From Postechiella sp039985655 (GTDB lineage: Bacteria; Bacteroidota; Bacteroidia; Flavobacteriales; Flavobacteriaceae), in contig JBDWSF010000018.1 in NCBI GenBank assembly GCA_039985655.1, forward strand, positions 434,001 to 498,000: DNA of 64,000 nt, written 5' to 3'. Each line of letters begins with the position of its first letter. Positions within the stretch are counted from its first letter, which is position 1. The notes under the pieces were generated by a model that saw nothing but the letters and a program-made list of their open reading frames with translations, ran no database searches and was not told the origin of the DNA. Shown here piece by piece: positions 26,209 through 35,080 of the stretch. A program made the translations under genes and the position numbers.

Positions 26209-27132
26209 ATGAAAAACGAAATAAAAATATTTTCTCCTGCCACCGTAGCCAATGTCGCTTGTGGGTTCGATGTTTTAGGCTTTTGTCTAGACAGTGTTGG
26301 TGATGATATGGTGATACGAAAAACGGATAAAAAAGGGATTCATATTACAAAAATTGAAGGGTTCGATTTGCCTTTTGAAACAGAACTAAACGTAGCTGGT
26401 GTTTCGGCATTAGCAATGTATGATGCTATTGATGTCGATTTCGGATTCGAGATTGAAATTTACAAAAACATAAAACCTGGTAGCGGAATTGGCAGTAGCG
26501 CCGCAAGTGCTGTTGGTAGTGTGTTTGGAATGAACGAACTTTTAGGAAGACCATTTAACAAAACACAACTCACAGAATTTGCTATTAAAGGGGAAGCTAT
26601 AGCAAGTAAATGCGAACATGCCGACAACTTGGCTCCTGCCCTTTTTGGAGGATTTACGTTGGTTAAAGGTATCTCTCCTATGCAGATATTAGATATTCCG
26701 TCTCCAGATGATTTATATGCAACAATAATACATCCACAGATTGAAATTAAAACATCAGAATCTAGGGCTATTTTACCAAAAGAAGTTCCGTTGTCCGATG
26801 CCATTACGCAATGGGCAAATTTAGGAAGTTTGGTGCATGCATTACATACAAGCGATTACGATTTAATAAGCGATTCATTAAATGATGTTATTGTTGAGCC
26901 CTATAGAAGTCAACTGATTCCACACTTCGATGATGTGAAAAAAGCAGCATTAAAAAGTGGCGCACTCGGAGCTGGAATCTCAGGATCAGGACCATCAATT
27001 TTCTCATTAAGTAAAAGTACACAAACTGCTTTAAATGTGAAAGATGCGATGCATGACATCTATTCGAAAACGGGTATTGAATTTGAGATTCATGTGTCTA
27101 AGATTAATACAAAGGGTGTTAAAATAATTTGA
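26209..27132 (+). CDS. thrB: Homoserine kinase
   Basis: This 307-residue GHMP-family kinase phosphorylates homoserine. Visible motifs are IKIFSPATVANVACGFDVLG at the N-terminus, the ATP-binding loop PGSGIGSSAASAVG near residues 90-103, and AGISGSGPSIFSL near 254-266. The length is typical. It is the second gene of the thr operon; a frameshifted four-helix-bundle gene separates it from thrC. Confidence 0.96.
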   Translation: MKNEIKIFSPATVANVACGFDVLGFCLDSVGDDMVIRKTDKKGIHITKIEGFDLPFETELNVAGVSALAMYDAIDVDFGFEIEIYKNIKPGSGIGSSAASAVGSVFGMNELLGRPFNKTQLTEFAIKGEAIASKCEHADNLAPALFGGFTLVKGISPMQILDIPSPDDLYATIIHPQIEIKTSESRAILPKEVPLSDAITQWANLGSLVHALHTSDYDLISDSLNDVIVEPYRSQLIPHFDDVKKAALKSGALGAGISGSGPSIFSLSKSTQTALNVKDAMHDIYSKTGIEFEIHVSKINTKGVKII

Positions 27133-27201
27133 AAAATGACAGAAGACGGGAGACAGAAGCACTTACTCTTATGAAGATAAAATGATTTTATAAAATTGCG
27201 A

Positions 27202-27250
27202 ACAAACTGCCGTCTATCGTCATTGATCTTCGGTCAATTAAAAAACTATG
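27202..27250 (+). repeat. 49-bp direct repeat, left copy
   Basis: This sequence begins ACAAACTGCCGTCT and ends at the ATG of the four-helix-bundle gene. It matches 27634-27682 at 39 of 49 positions by my count. The two copies are 432 bp apart and bracket the inserted gene exactly. Confidence 0.8.
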
Positions 27251-27605
27251 CAAAAGTTCAAATTTGAAAAGCTTATTATTTGGAAAAAGGCTATGGATTT
27301 TGGAGAAGCCATAAATAAATTAACAACATCTTTTTTTGAAAAAGAAAAGTTCAATTTATCTTCTCAAATTTGCAGAGCAACAGATTCGATTGCATTAAAT
27401 ATTGTTGAAGGTTCGATTGGACAATCCAACCCTGAACAAAGAAAAATTTATAGGTTATTCTATTCGGTCTTTAGCAGAAGTTATTACTTGCTTATTTAAA
27501 GCAAAAAGACGACATTACATTTCGGAATCAGAATTTACAGAATTATATAACGAAGGGCATCATCTTATGAATATGATGAGTGCTTTAAAAAAAAATATTA
27601 AATAA
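27248..27605 (+). pseudogene. Four-helix-bundle protein (23S rRNA intervening-sequence/S23 type), frameshifted
   Basis: The first frame (27248-) encodes KFEKLIIWKKAMDFGEAINK, the hallmark start of four-helix-bundle proteins found in 23S rRNA intervening sequences and as free genes. After QSNPEQRK, at the A-run around 27440-27450, the expected continuation FIGYSIRSLAEVITCLFKAK moves to the next frame, which runs to 27605. Removing one A would restore a protein of about 118 residues. It is thus a single-base frameshift pseudogene, or a sequencing error. It sits between thrB and thrC inside the operon, flanked by 49-bp direct repeats. Confidence 0.85.
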
Positions 27606-27633
27606 CAAACGTGTTTCTTAATTGAAAACGCTA

Positions 27634-27682
27634 ACAAACTTCCGTCTTCAGTCAACTGTCTTCGGTCAATTTAAAAACAATG
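27634..27682 (+). repeat. 49-bp direct repeat, right copy
   Basis: This begins ACAAACTTCCGTCT and ends at the thrC ATG, matching 27202-27250. Together with the left copy it suggests that the inserted gene arrived with, or duplicated, the thrC leader. Confidence 0.8.
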
Positions 27683-28972
27683 AACTACTACTCATTAAAC
27701 AAACAAGCACCAAACACATCATTTAAAGATGCTGTTATAAAAGGATTAGCACCAGATAAAGGATTATATTTTCCTGAAAGCATAACGCCTATATCTAAAA
27801 GCTTTTTCGACAATATTGATAATTTATCTTATACTGAAATTGCTTTCGAAGCGATTAAACAATTTGTATCGCCAGAAATCCCAGAAAATGTTTTAAAAAC
27901 AATCGTTGAAGAAACCTTGTCTTTTGATTTCCCTGTGGTTCAGTTAAATGAAAACATTTCTACATTAGAATTGTTTCACGGACCAACCATGGCATTTAAA
28001 GATGTTGGCGCACGTTTTATGGCACGCTGTTTGGGTTATTTTAATAAAGATAACAAGAACGAGGTTACTGTATTAGTAGCGACTTCAGGAGACACTGGAG
28101 GAGCCGTTGCTAATGGGTTTTTAGGAGTAAAAGGTGTCAATGTTGTGATACTTTACCCTAGCGGAAAAGTGAGCGATATTCAAGAAATGCAATTAACAAC
28201 TTTAGGAAAAAATATTAAAGCCTTAGAAGTTAACGGTACTTTTGATGATTGTCAAGCCATGGTAAAAACCGCTTTTCTTGATGAAGAATTAACAAGCCAA
28301 ATGCAGTTAACATCTGCAAACTCTATTAATGTGGCGCGTTGGTTACCGCAGTTATTCTATTTTATGTTTGCGTATAAGCAATTACATAATAAACATAAAG
28401 ACATTGTGTTTTCTATACCAAGTGGAAACTTTGGTAATATTTGTGCAGGTATGATGGCGCAACAATTAGGTTTACCAATCAATCATTTTGTAGCGTCAAA
28501 CAACGCAAATAATGTGGTAACACGTTATTTAATTTCGGAACTGTATGAACCAAAACCATCGGTACAAACCATTAGTAATGCTATGGATGTTGGTGCTCCA
28601 AGTAACTTTATTCGTATTCAAGAGATTTATAAAAACAATTTTGAGAGTTTAAAAGAAAACATATCGTCTTATAGTTTTTCCGATGACGAAACTAGAGAAG
28701 CGATGTTAGAAATTTATAACGACTGTAACTACGTTGCAGATCCGCATGGTGCTGTTGGTTATTTAGGTTCTAAAGCGTATTTAAAAGATAATCCAAATAC
28801 ACATTGCGTGTTTTTAGAAACCGCGCACCCAACTAAATTTTTAGATGTGGTTGAAGATGTAATCAAAGAAGAACAACCTTTACCGCAACAAATACAAGCT
28901 GTTATGGGTGGAGAAAAAGTAGCCTTAGAAATTTCTACTTATGAGGACTTGAAAGCGTTTTTATTGAAGTAA
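27680..28972 (+). CDS. thrC: Threonine synthase
   Basis: The 430-residue PLP enzyme converts O-phosphohomoserine to threonine. The N-terminal YYSLNKQAPNTSFKDAVIKG patch and the PLP lysine in GPTMAFKDVGARF (Lys107) are clear, as is VATSGDTGGAVANGF (phosphate-binding). The C-terminal part has DPHGAVGYLGS and FLETAHPTKF. It is the last gene of the thr operon, followed by a GNRA-loop terminator at 28994. Confidence 0.96.
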   Translation: MNYYSLNKQAPNTSFKDAVIKGLAPDKGLYFPESITPISKSFFDNIDNLSYTEIAFEAIKQFVSPEIPENVLKTIVEETLSFDFPVVQLNENISTLELFHGPTMAFKDVGARFMARCLGYFNKDNKNEVTVLVATSGDTGGAVANGFLGVKGVNVVILYPSGKVSDIQEMQLTTLGKNIKALEVNGTFDDCQAMVKTAFLDEELTSQMQLTSANSINVARWLPQLFYFMFAYKQLHNKHKDIVFSIPSGNFGNICAGMMAQQLGLPINHFVASNNANNVVTRYLISELYEPKPSVQTISNAMDVGAPSNFIRIQEIYKNNFESLKENISSYSFSDDETREAMLEIYNDCNYVADPHGAVGYLGSKAYLKDNPNTHCVFLETAHPTKFLDVVEDVIKEEQPLPQQIQAVMGGEKVALEISTYEDLKAFLLK

Positions 28973-28993
28973 AACGAAAAATTATTAATTTAA

Positions 28994-29026
28994 AATGCTG
29001 TGAGAAATCATGGCATTCTTTGTTTT
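28994..29026 (+). terminator. Terminator of the thr operon
   Basis: AATGCTGTGA (28994-29003), loop GAAA, then TCATGGCATT (29008-29017): a 10-bp stem including two G-U pairs, followed by CTTTGTTTT. It lies 22 nt after the thrC stop. Confidence 0.75.
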
Positions 29027-29408
29027 AGGTAAGGATTAAATACTTGATTTTACAAAAAATTTCGGATACCTTCATTTAACATTGGATATAAAACATTAAA
29101 ACGATTTCATATCCACCAAATAACGTTGCCACTCATTGCAGAACTTACTCTGAATCAAAAACAAAAATTAAAAGAATAACTTAAATTTTAAAAAACAACG
29201 AAATAACAAAAAAGAACCAATATAAAGAGAAATACTTTTTTAGAAGCTTAATTATTGATACCCGTTTTTTCATTTTTATTGAAGTGGTTTAAACTTTAAG
29301 AATGTTTTAACAAATATCTTTAGGGGGTTTACCTATGTTATAACGTCTTAAATACAAAATAGTTTTATAAATTAAGTTCTAAAAAATTTACTGTTTACAA
29401 ATTTTTAT
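29027..29408. other. Gene-free upstream region of the ABC exporter
   Basis: I find no gene here. At about 29123 the words AACGTTGCCACTCATTGCAG resemble ends of the palindromic cassette-like repeats (see findings), so a relic may be present. TATCTTTA near 29317 resembles a weak -7 box. No strong promoter was recognised for 29409. Confidence 0.3.
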
Positions 29409-30794
29409 ATGATATTATTAATCGCAAAAAAAGAAGTTAGAGAACTTTTACGAAATAATAGGTTTCGTTTAATCAGTATCACACTTTTGATACTACTTGT
29501 ATTCTCAATGTTTATTAGTTGGAATACGCATAAAAAAGTTCTACAAGAACATCAAACTGCTCAAAATCTAGCAAGAGAACAATGGGAGAATCAAGGTAAA
29601 AAAAGCGCCCATTCCGCAGCACATTATGGTACTTTTGCTTTTAAACCTATTCCTACACTTTCTTTAATAGATAATGGGTTAAATAAATATTTAGGAGTTT
29701 CTATTTTTTTAGAGGCGCATCGCCAAAATTCAGCATCATATAAACAAATTACAGATCAAAATGACTTGGCGAGGTTTGCAGATTTAAGTCCCGCTTTTGT
29801 TTTTATATTTTTAATGCCTTTACTTATTATTTTATTAGGTTTTAATAGTTTTACTACAGAAAAAGAAAGTGGCACACTTCAACTTATACTTAGTCAAGGC
29901 GCATCAAAAAGAAAATTAGTTTTAGGTAAAACTATTGGAATATGGTTAGCGCTACTTTTATTATTAATTCCCGTTTTTATATTAGGGTTTTGTTTTATCG
30001 TTTTTTCAGATTACGGAAATGGAGATCTTTTACGTTATGGGTTTATTTTAATTAGCTTACTATTATACTATGGTATATTTATTCATCTTTCTATAGCAAC
30101 ATCAGTATGGGCTAAGAGCAGTAATTTCTCTTTAATTATTTTATTAAGCTTTTGGATGATTTCTGCTTTACTTATGCCAAAATTAACAGCTGATATTTCT
30201 AAAAAAACACACAGAACACCTTCTCCTATAGTGTATCAAAAAAATATAAAAGAAGAATTAGCTGACGGTATTAATGGGCATGATCTTTCCTCGAAAAAAG
30301 CTATTGCTTTTAAGGATAGCCTATTAACAAAGCATAATGTAAGCAGTATCGACAAACTACCCGTTAATTTTTATCAATTGCTTATGCAAGCAGGAGAAAA
30401 ACACGAGACTACAGTATATAAAAATGCCATGACGCAATTAAACAATATATATATTGAGCAATTGAAAATTCATCAATTGAATGCATTTATTTCTCCCACA
30501 ATTTTAATGAGAATGCTTTCAATGCAATTTGCTAACACCGATTTGCAATCACATTATAACTTTACTTACCAAGCTGAAGAATATAGAGGTGCATTAATTA
30601 GCAGCTTAAATAATGGACCAAAAGGAGTCGTTAATACTGATTTTTTCAAAAAAAACATAAAGTTTGAATACCAACCAATCACACTTTCACAAACTATAGA
30701 AAAAAACGCTAGTAACTTAATGTATTTAATTATATGGTGGTTATTAAGTGGTCTTTTGGTAATTCTATCTGTTCAAAAAAATAAATTGAAATGA
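29409..30794 (+). CDS. ABC-2 type transporter permease (DUF3526-like), first subunit
   Basis: The 461-residue protein has one N-terminal membrane helix (about residues 18-38), a large external loop and a cluster of helices near 128-275, plus a last helix near 440-457. The patch FNSFTTEKESGTLQLILSQGASKRKLVLGK (around 145-175) is the hallmark ABC-2 coupling region. Its length and layout match the DUF3526-containing permeases that pair in tandem in Bacteroidota. It overlaps the next permease by 4 nt (ATGA), and an ATPase gene follows, so the three make one exporter. The substrate is unknown. Confidence 0.85.
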   Translation: MILLIAKKEVRELLRNNRFRLISITLLILLVFSMFISWNTHKKVLQEHQTAQNLAREQWENQGKKSAHSAAHYGTFAFKPIPTLSLIDNGLNKYLGVSIFLEAHRQNSASYKQITDQNDLARFADLSPAFVFIFLMPLLIILLGFNSFTTEKESGTLQLILSQGASKRKLVLGKTIGIWLALLLLLIPVFILGFCFIVFSDYGNGDLLRYGFILISLLLYYGIFIHLSIATSVWAKSSNFSLIILLSFWMISALLMPKLTADISKKTHRTPSPIVYQKNIKEELADGINGHDLSSKKAIAFKDSLLTKHNVSSIDKLPVNFYQLLMQAGEKHETTVYKNAMTQLNNIYIEQLKIHQLNAFISPTILMRMLSMQFANTDLQSHYNFTYQAEEYRGALISSLNNGPKGVVNTDFFKKNIKFEYQPITLSQTIEKNASNLMYLIIWWLLSGLLVILSVQKNKLK

Positions 30795-32098
30795 TAAAAC
30801 TAGAACTTAAAAATATAGTAAGAAACCCATTAGTATTAATATTAGTACTATTTCTTTTTGTTTTCATTTTGTTTGCTTCTTACAGTGGTAAATCAAGAGT
30901 TGATAAACAATTAGAAGGCATTGAGCTAGTAAAAACTAAAGAAAATACATTTTACACTAACCATAAAAACAATCTAAAATTTATTGAGAATGGGACAAAA
31001 GAAGCTCCCAAAAGAGTTTTTGAAGACCCAACAAACCCAGTCGCTATGGGTAATTATTACGGTGGTACTTATCTAACAGTAACTCCAGCACCACTTTCTG
31101 TTATTAGTAACGGTCAAAGTGATATTTTTCCATATTACAGCAAAGTAAATATTGGGGGCACCAATGCAGAAAAAGATAATGACAATTTTGAAAACCCAAT
31201 GAATATCGCTACCGGAGGTTTTGATTTAGCCTTTGTATTTGTGTTTATTTTACCGCTTTTAATTATTGCTTTTAGCTATAACATTCTTTCGTCAGAAAGA
31301 GAACAAGGCACACTTAGACTACTGCTTTCTATGCCAATTAATATAAAGACATGGTTACTAAAAAAAATAATGTTTCGTTACTTTTTCCTAGTATTATTAA
31401 TAAGTGCATTACTAACTTTATCACTATCTATAATAGGTGCTAATTTCTTAAACACATCTTATTTAATTTTATTATCAAGCATTGTTTTATACACTTTGTT
31501 TTGGTTTGGTTTGGCTTTTTTAATAAATTTACTCAACAAGTCTTCTTCTCAAAATATCATTTTACTATTAGGTACATGGTTACTTTTTGTATTGATTATA
31601 CCAAGCTTTGTAAATATATTGGCGAGTAGTATGTACCCTTCTCCTTCTAGGGTTGAATACATCACTTCAAAAAGAGCTATTGAAAAAGAATTTGAAAAGA
31701 AAGAAGAAGCTATTTTACAGAAGTTTTATGAAGACAATCCATCAGAAAAGGATAAAGAGAATGATGCAACAGATCGCTTTAGGACCTATTGGAATAAAAA
31801 CTTTATTCTTTTAAATGAAAAAAATAAATTTATGGATGCTTTTGAAAGTAAGTATGAAAATCAATCCATGAATCAACGTGAGTTTGCAAATAAACTTAGT
31901 TGGTTTTCTCCTGCTATAATATTTCAAAACACAATGAATGAAATTGCTGAAACCGATACTCAACACTATTTGAGTTTTCAAAATTCAACAAAAACATTTC
32001 AAAAAGAATGGACAGCCTATTTTTACAACAAATACAAGAATCATCAAAAATTAACAGTAGAAGATTTCAATAATTTCCCAAAACAAAAAAATAATTAA
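30791..32098 (+). CDS. ABC-2 type transporter permease, second subunit
   Basis: The 435-residue protein shares the layout of the first permease: an N-terminal helix, a long external segment, and the coupling patch YNILSSEREQGTLRLLLSM near residue 160-178, followed by four to five helices and a second extracytoplasmic loop. It is a homodimer- or heterodimer-forming partner of the 29409 product. It overlaps the upstream gene by 4 nt and lies 3 nt from the ATPase start, implying tight coupling. Confidence 0.85.
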   Translation: MIKLELKNIVRNPLVLILVLFLFVFILFASYSGKSRVDKQLEGIELVKTKENTFYTNHKNNLKFIENGTKEAPKRVFEDPTNPVAMGNYYGGTYLTVTPAPLSVISNGQSDIFPYYSKVNIGGTNAEKDNDNFENPMNIATGGFDLAFVFVFILPLLIIAFSYNILSSEREQGTLRLLLSMPINIKTWLLKKIMFRYFFLVLLISALLTLSLSIIGANFLNTSYLILLSSIVLYTLFWFGLAFLINLLNKSSSQNIILLLGTWLLFVLIIPSFVNILASSMYPSPSRVEYITSKRAIEKEFEKKEEAILQKFYEDNPSEKDKENDATDRFRTYWNKNFILLNEKNKFMDAFESKYENQSMNQREFANKLSWFSPAIIFQNTMNEIAETDTQHYLSFQNSTKTFQKEWTAYFYNKYKNHQKLTVEDFNNFPKQKNN

Positions 32099-32101
32099 GA
32101 T

Positions 32102-32803
32102 ATGTTAGAAGCAACTAATTTAAGTAAAGAATATAATAACTTTTCTGCTCTTAATAATTTGAATATTAAAGTTGAAGCAGGCGACATTTATTGTCTGTTA
32201 GGTGCCAATGGTGCTGGTAAATCGACTACCATTAATTTGTTTCTAGGTTTCATTGAAGCAACAAAAGGAAGTGTTAGTATAAACGGATTAGATGTTAGCA
32301 AAAAAAATATGGAGACAAAAAAATATTTGTCATATATTCCTGAAAACCTTATGCTCTACCCTACTTTAACTGGCTTAGAAAACCTAGAGTACTTTGTTGG
32401 TTTAGCAAAGAAAAAGTATAATAAAACAGCGTTGATAAATTTTCTTGCAGAAGCAGGCTTACAAACTGATGCGCATTCAAAAAGGGTGTCTGCATATTCT
32501 AAAGGTATGCGCCAAAAAGTAGGCATTGCTATTGCTTTAGCTAAAGATGCTAAGGTATTACTTTTGGATGAGCCTACATCAGGATTAGACCCAAGGGCAA
32601 GTAACGAGTTTTCAACTTTGCTATTAACCCTTAAAGACAAAGGTGTAGCAACACTTATGGCAACTCATGATATTTTTCGTGCTAAACAAATTGCAACCCA
32701 TATTGGAATTATGAAAGAGGGATGTTTAGTTGAATCTTTTAAAAGTGAAGATATTAGCCTAAAAGAATTAGAAGATTTGTACTTAGAAACTATTGATTCT
32801 TAA
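32102..32803 (+). CDS. ABC transporter ATP-binding protein
   Basis: The 233-residue ATPase has Walker A GANGAGKS (34-41), the signature YSKGMRQKVGIAIALA near 121-136, Walker B VLLLDEPTSGLD near 145-156 and the H-loop MATHDIF. It energises the two adjacent ABC-2 permeases; the C-terminal part is short, as in simple export ATPases. No TonB-dependent receptor or periplasmic adaptor adjoins, so this is probably an inner-membrane export or signalling system. Confidence 0.92.
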   Translation: MLEATNLSKEYNNFSALNNLNIKVEAGDIYCLLGANGAGKSTTINLFLGFIEATKGSVSINGLDVSKKNMETKKYLSYIPENLMLYPTLTGLENLEYFVGLAKKKYNKTALINFLAEAGLQTDAHSKRVSAYSKGMRQKVGIAIALAKDAKVLLLDEPTSGLDPRASNEFSTLLLTLKDKGVATLMATHDIFRAKQIATHIGIMKEGCLVESFKSEDISLKELEDLYLETIDS

Positions 32804-32831
32804 AAAGAATAAACTGAGCTCTGAAAAACAA

Positions 32832-32891
32832 CGTATAAAAACAATACTAACTTAGTTGCTTAATCAAAGGTTAATGCACTTTTGTTATACG
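32832..32891 (+). repeat. attC-like imperfect palindrome (family copy, short form)
   Basis: CGTATAA (32832) and TTATACG (32885-32891) bracket the words TTAGTTG, TTAATC and TTAATGCACTTTTGTTA. The last of these matches the core of the 52740-52866 minus-strand element (GTTAGTGCACTTTTGTTA) almost perfectly. A gene-free stretch separates it from the ABC exporter, so it is a solo copy. Confidence 0.55.
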
Positions 32892-32990
32892 AGACCGTTA
32901 AACGATCATTTTCCAAAACAGGAATCCAAAACATTAACATCCCCAAAAACGTTTTTCATTCCCACGAAAACGTTATTTACATTTTTTCAA

Positions 32991-32998
32991 TACATTTG
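32991..32998 (+). promoter_or_regulatory. Promoter -7 box for gcvT
   Basis: TACATTTG matches TAnnTTTG about 58 nt before the gcvT ATG. The transcript would begin just before the hairpin at 33018. Confidence 0.5.
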
Positions 32999-33017
32999 CT
33001 TTCCATAAAATAATGAG

Positions 33018-33037
33018 ATTCCCTCCTTCGAGGGAAT
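33018..33037 (+). repeat. Hairpin in the gcvT leader, with overlapping alternative hairpin
   Basis: ATTCCCTC, loop CTTC, GAGGGAAT forms an 8-bp perfect hairpin. Its right arm also starts a second hairpin, GAATGAT (33034-33040) pairing with ATCATTC (33046-33052), just before the ATG. Both cannot form fully together. A similar TTCCTGC/GCAGGAATGACAAAAAA repeat lies at 55801, so it may be an ordinary dispersed repeat. Confidence 0.6.
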
Positions 33038-33055
33038 GATAAAAAATCATTCTCA

Positions 33056-34135
33056 ATGAAAAACACAGCTTTAACTCAAACTCATGAAGCTCTTGGAGCA
33101 AAAATGGTGCCTTTTGCAGGCTATAATATGCCTGTACAGTATGAAGGCATAAATGTAGAACACGAAACGGTACGGAACGCCGTTGGTGTGTTTGATGTAT
33201 CACACATGGGCGAGTTTTTAATTAGCGGAGAACATGCACTTAAGTTGATTCAAAACGTATCAAGCAACGACGCATCAAAATTAACGGTTGGAAAAGCACA
33301 ATACAGCTGTTTACCGAACGATAATGGCGGTATTGTGGACGATTTAATTATTTATAAAATAAAAGACGACACCTATTTATTAGTGGTTAACGCGAGTAAT
33401 ATTGAAAAAGATTGGAATTGGATTCAATCAAAAAACGATATGGGCGCTACCATGCGCAATTTAAGTGAAGACTACTCGTTATTAGCAGTTCAAGGTCCTA
33501 AAGCCATTGAAGCCATGCAAAGTTTAACATCTCATGATTTATCTGCTATTAAATTTTACAATTTTGTCGTTGGCGACTTTGCGGGTATTGAAAACGTCAT
33601 TATTTCGGCAACAGGTTATACTGGAAGTGGCGGATTCGAAATTTACTGCAAAAACGATGAAGTAAAACAAATTTGGGATAACGTTTTTAAAGCTGGTGAT
33701 AGTTTTGGTATCAAACCAATAGGTTTAGCAGCTCGTGACACCTTACGTTTAGAAATGGGCTACTGTCTTTACGGCAATGATATTGACGATACCACCTCGC
33801 CTATTGAAGCCGGTTTAGGTTGGGTAACAAAATTCACAAAAACGTTTACAAATTCTGAAGCGTTAGAAGGTGAAAAACGTCGCGGGTCTAAACGCAAACT
33901 TATTGCTTTTGAATTGAACGAACGCGGCATTCCACGTCATGGATACGATATAGTTGATGGCAATGGCAATAAAATTGGTGTGGTGACTTCGGGAACCATG
34001 TCTCCTAGTTTAGGAAAAGGTATTGGTTTAGGATATGTGCCAACTGTTTTTTCTACTGTAGACAGCAAAATAAACATTCAAATTCGTAAAAAAATAATTC
34101 CTGTAACAGTAGTGAAATTGCCGTTTTATAAATAA
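33056..34135 (+). CDS. gcvT: Glycine cleavage system aminomethyltransferase (T protein)
   Basis: The 359-residue enzyme transfers the glycine-derived aminomethyl group to tetrahydrofolate. Family motifs are FAGYNMPVQYEGI near residue 23-35, VFDVSHMGEF near 45-55, GTGYTGSGGFEIY-like ATGYTGSGGFEIY near 185-197, and LGAARDTLRLEMG-like LAARDTLRLEMGYCLYG near 225-240 with the GLGWVTK patch. Length is normal. It is followed closely by glsA and a RmlD-like SDR gene. P and H proteins are not in the window. Confidence 0.95.
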   Translation: MKNTALTQTHEALGAKMVPFAGYNMPVQYEGINVEHETVRNAVGVFDVSHMGEFLISGEHALKLIQNVSSNDASKLTVGKAQYSCLPNDNGGIVDDLIIYKIKDDTYLLVVNASNIEKDWNWIQSKNDMGATMRNLSEDYSLLAVQGPKAIEAMQSLTSHDLSAIKFYNFVVGDFAGIENVIISATGYTGSGGFEIYCKNDEVKQIWDNVFKAGDSFGIKPIGLAARDTLRLEMGYCLYGNDIDDTTSPIEAGLGWVTKFTKTFTNSEALEGEKRRGSKRKLIAFELNERGIPRHGYDIVDGNGNKIGVVTSGTMSPSLGKGIGLGYVPTVFSTVDSKINIQIRKKIIPVTVVKLPFYK

Positions 34136-34138
34136 GAT

Positions 34139-35053
34139 ATGCCAGATTTTCAAGTTATTTTAGATCGTATTTACGCAGATGTTATAAAGACTTCAGACAA
34201 GGGGACTGTAGCTTCCTATATTCCAGAATTGGCACATATAGATAAAAATAATTTTGGTATTCATTTAAAAACTCTAGAAGGAAAACAATACAGTGTTGGA
34301 AATTATAATACAAAATTTTCTATACAAAGTATATCCAAAGTTTTAGCGTTATCAAAAGCGATGTCACTTATTGGCGAGTCAATTTGGAAACGTGTTGATG
34401 TAGAACCTTCTGGGCATCCTTTTAATCAATTGGCTTTACTAGAAATTGAAAATGGTATTCCTCGAAATCCTTTAATAAATTCTGGAGCTATCGTCATTGC
34501 AGATATTTTGGTTTCAAATTTAAAGCATCCTAAAACCGATTTTTTAAATTATGTTAGAGATTTAACTGGTAACGAGTCCATTAATTTTAATGAAACTGTT
34601 GCACATTCAGAAAAATTAACGGGTTTTAAAAACTATGCAGCAGCCAATCTTTTAAAATCATTTAATAATTTAGAGAATCCTGTTGAAGATGTCTTAGATT
34701 TCTATTTTCATCAATGTTCTATAGAAATGACCTGTAGTCAATTAACAAACGCTTTTTTCTTTTTATCCAATAGAGGGCATTGTTTATTAAACAAAAGTCG
34801 CCTTACAAAATCTCAAACAAAACGGATAAATGCGATTATGCTGACTTGCGGTTTTTATGATGAAGCTGGACAGTTTGCTTTTGAAGTTGGCTTACCAGGG
34901 AAAAGTGGTGTTGGAGGTGGTATTGTGGCGCTACTGCCTGAACATTTTGTTATAACAACTTGGTCGCCTGGACTTAATAAAAAAGGAAATTCCCAACTTG
35001 GTATGTTAGCTTTAGATCAGTTTACAACAAAAGCAAAATTATCAATTTTCTAG
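34139..35053 (+). CDS. glsA: Glutaminase
   Basis: This 304-residue serine-dependent beta-lactamase-like enzyme converts glutamine to glutamate and ammonia. Seen: GTVASYIPELA at the N-terminus, the catalytic SxxK motif QSISK (Ser64, Lys67), EPSGHPFNQL near 93-102, NPLINSGAIV near 112-121 and GKSGVGGGIVALLP near 255-268. Length matches the family (about 305). It lies 3 nt after gcvT, so it is probably co-transcribed. Confidence 0.94.
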   Translation: MPDFQVILDRIYADVIKTSDKGTVASYIPELAHIDKNNFGIHLKTLEGKQYSVGNYNTKFSIQSISKVLALSKAMSLIGESIWKRVDVEPSGHPFNQLALLEIENGIPRNPLINSGAIVIADILVSNLKHPKTDFLNYVRDLTGNESINFNETVAHSEKLTGFKNYAAANLLKSFNNLENPVEDVLDFYFHQCSIEMTCSQLTNAFFFLSNRGHCLLNKSRLTKSQTKRINAIMLTCGFYDEAGQFAFEVGLPGKSGVGGGIVALLPEHFVITTWSPGLNKKGNSQLGMLALDQFTTKAKLSIF

Positions 35054-35080
35054 AAAATCTTCAATTTTGAAGTTTGATGT

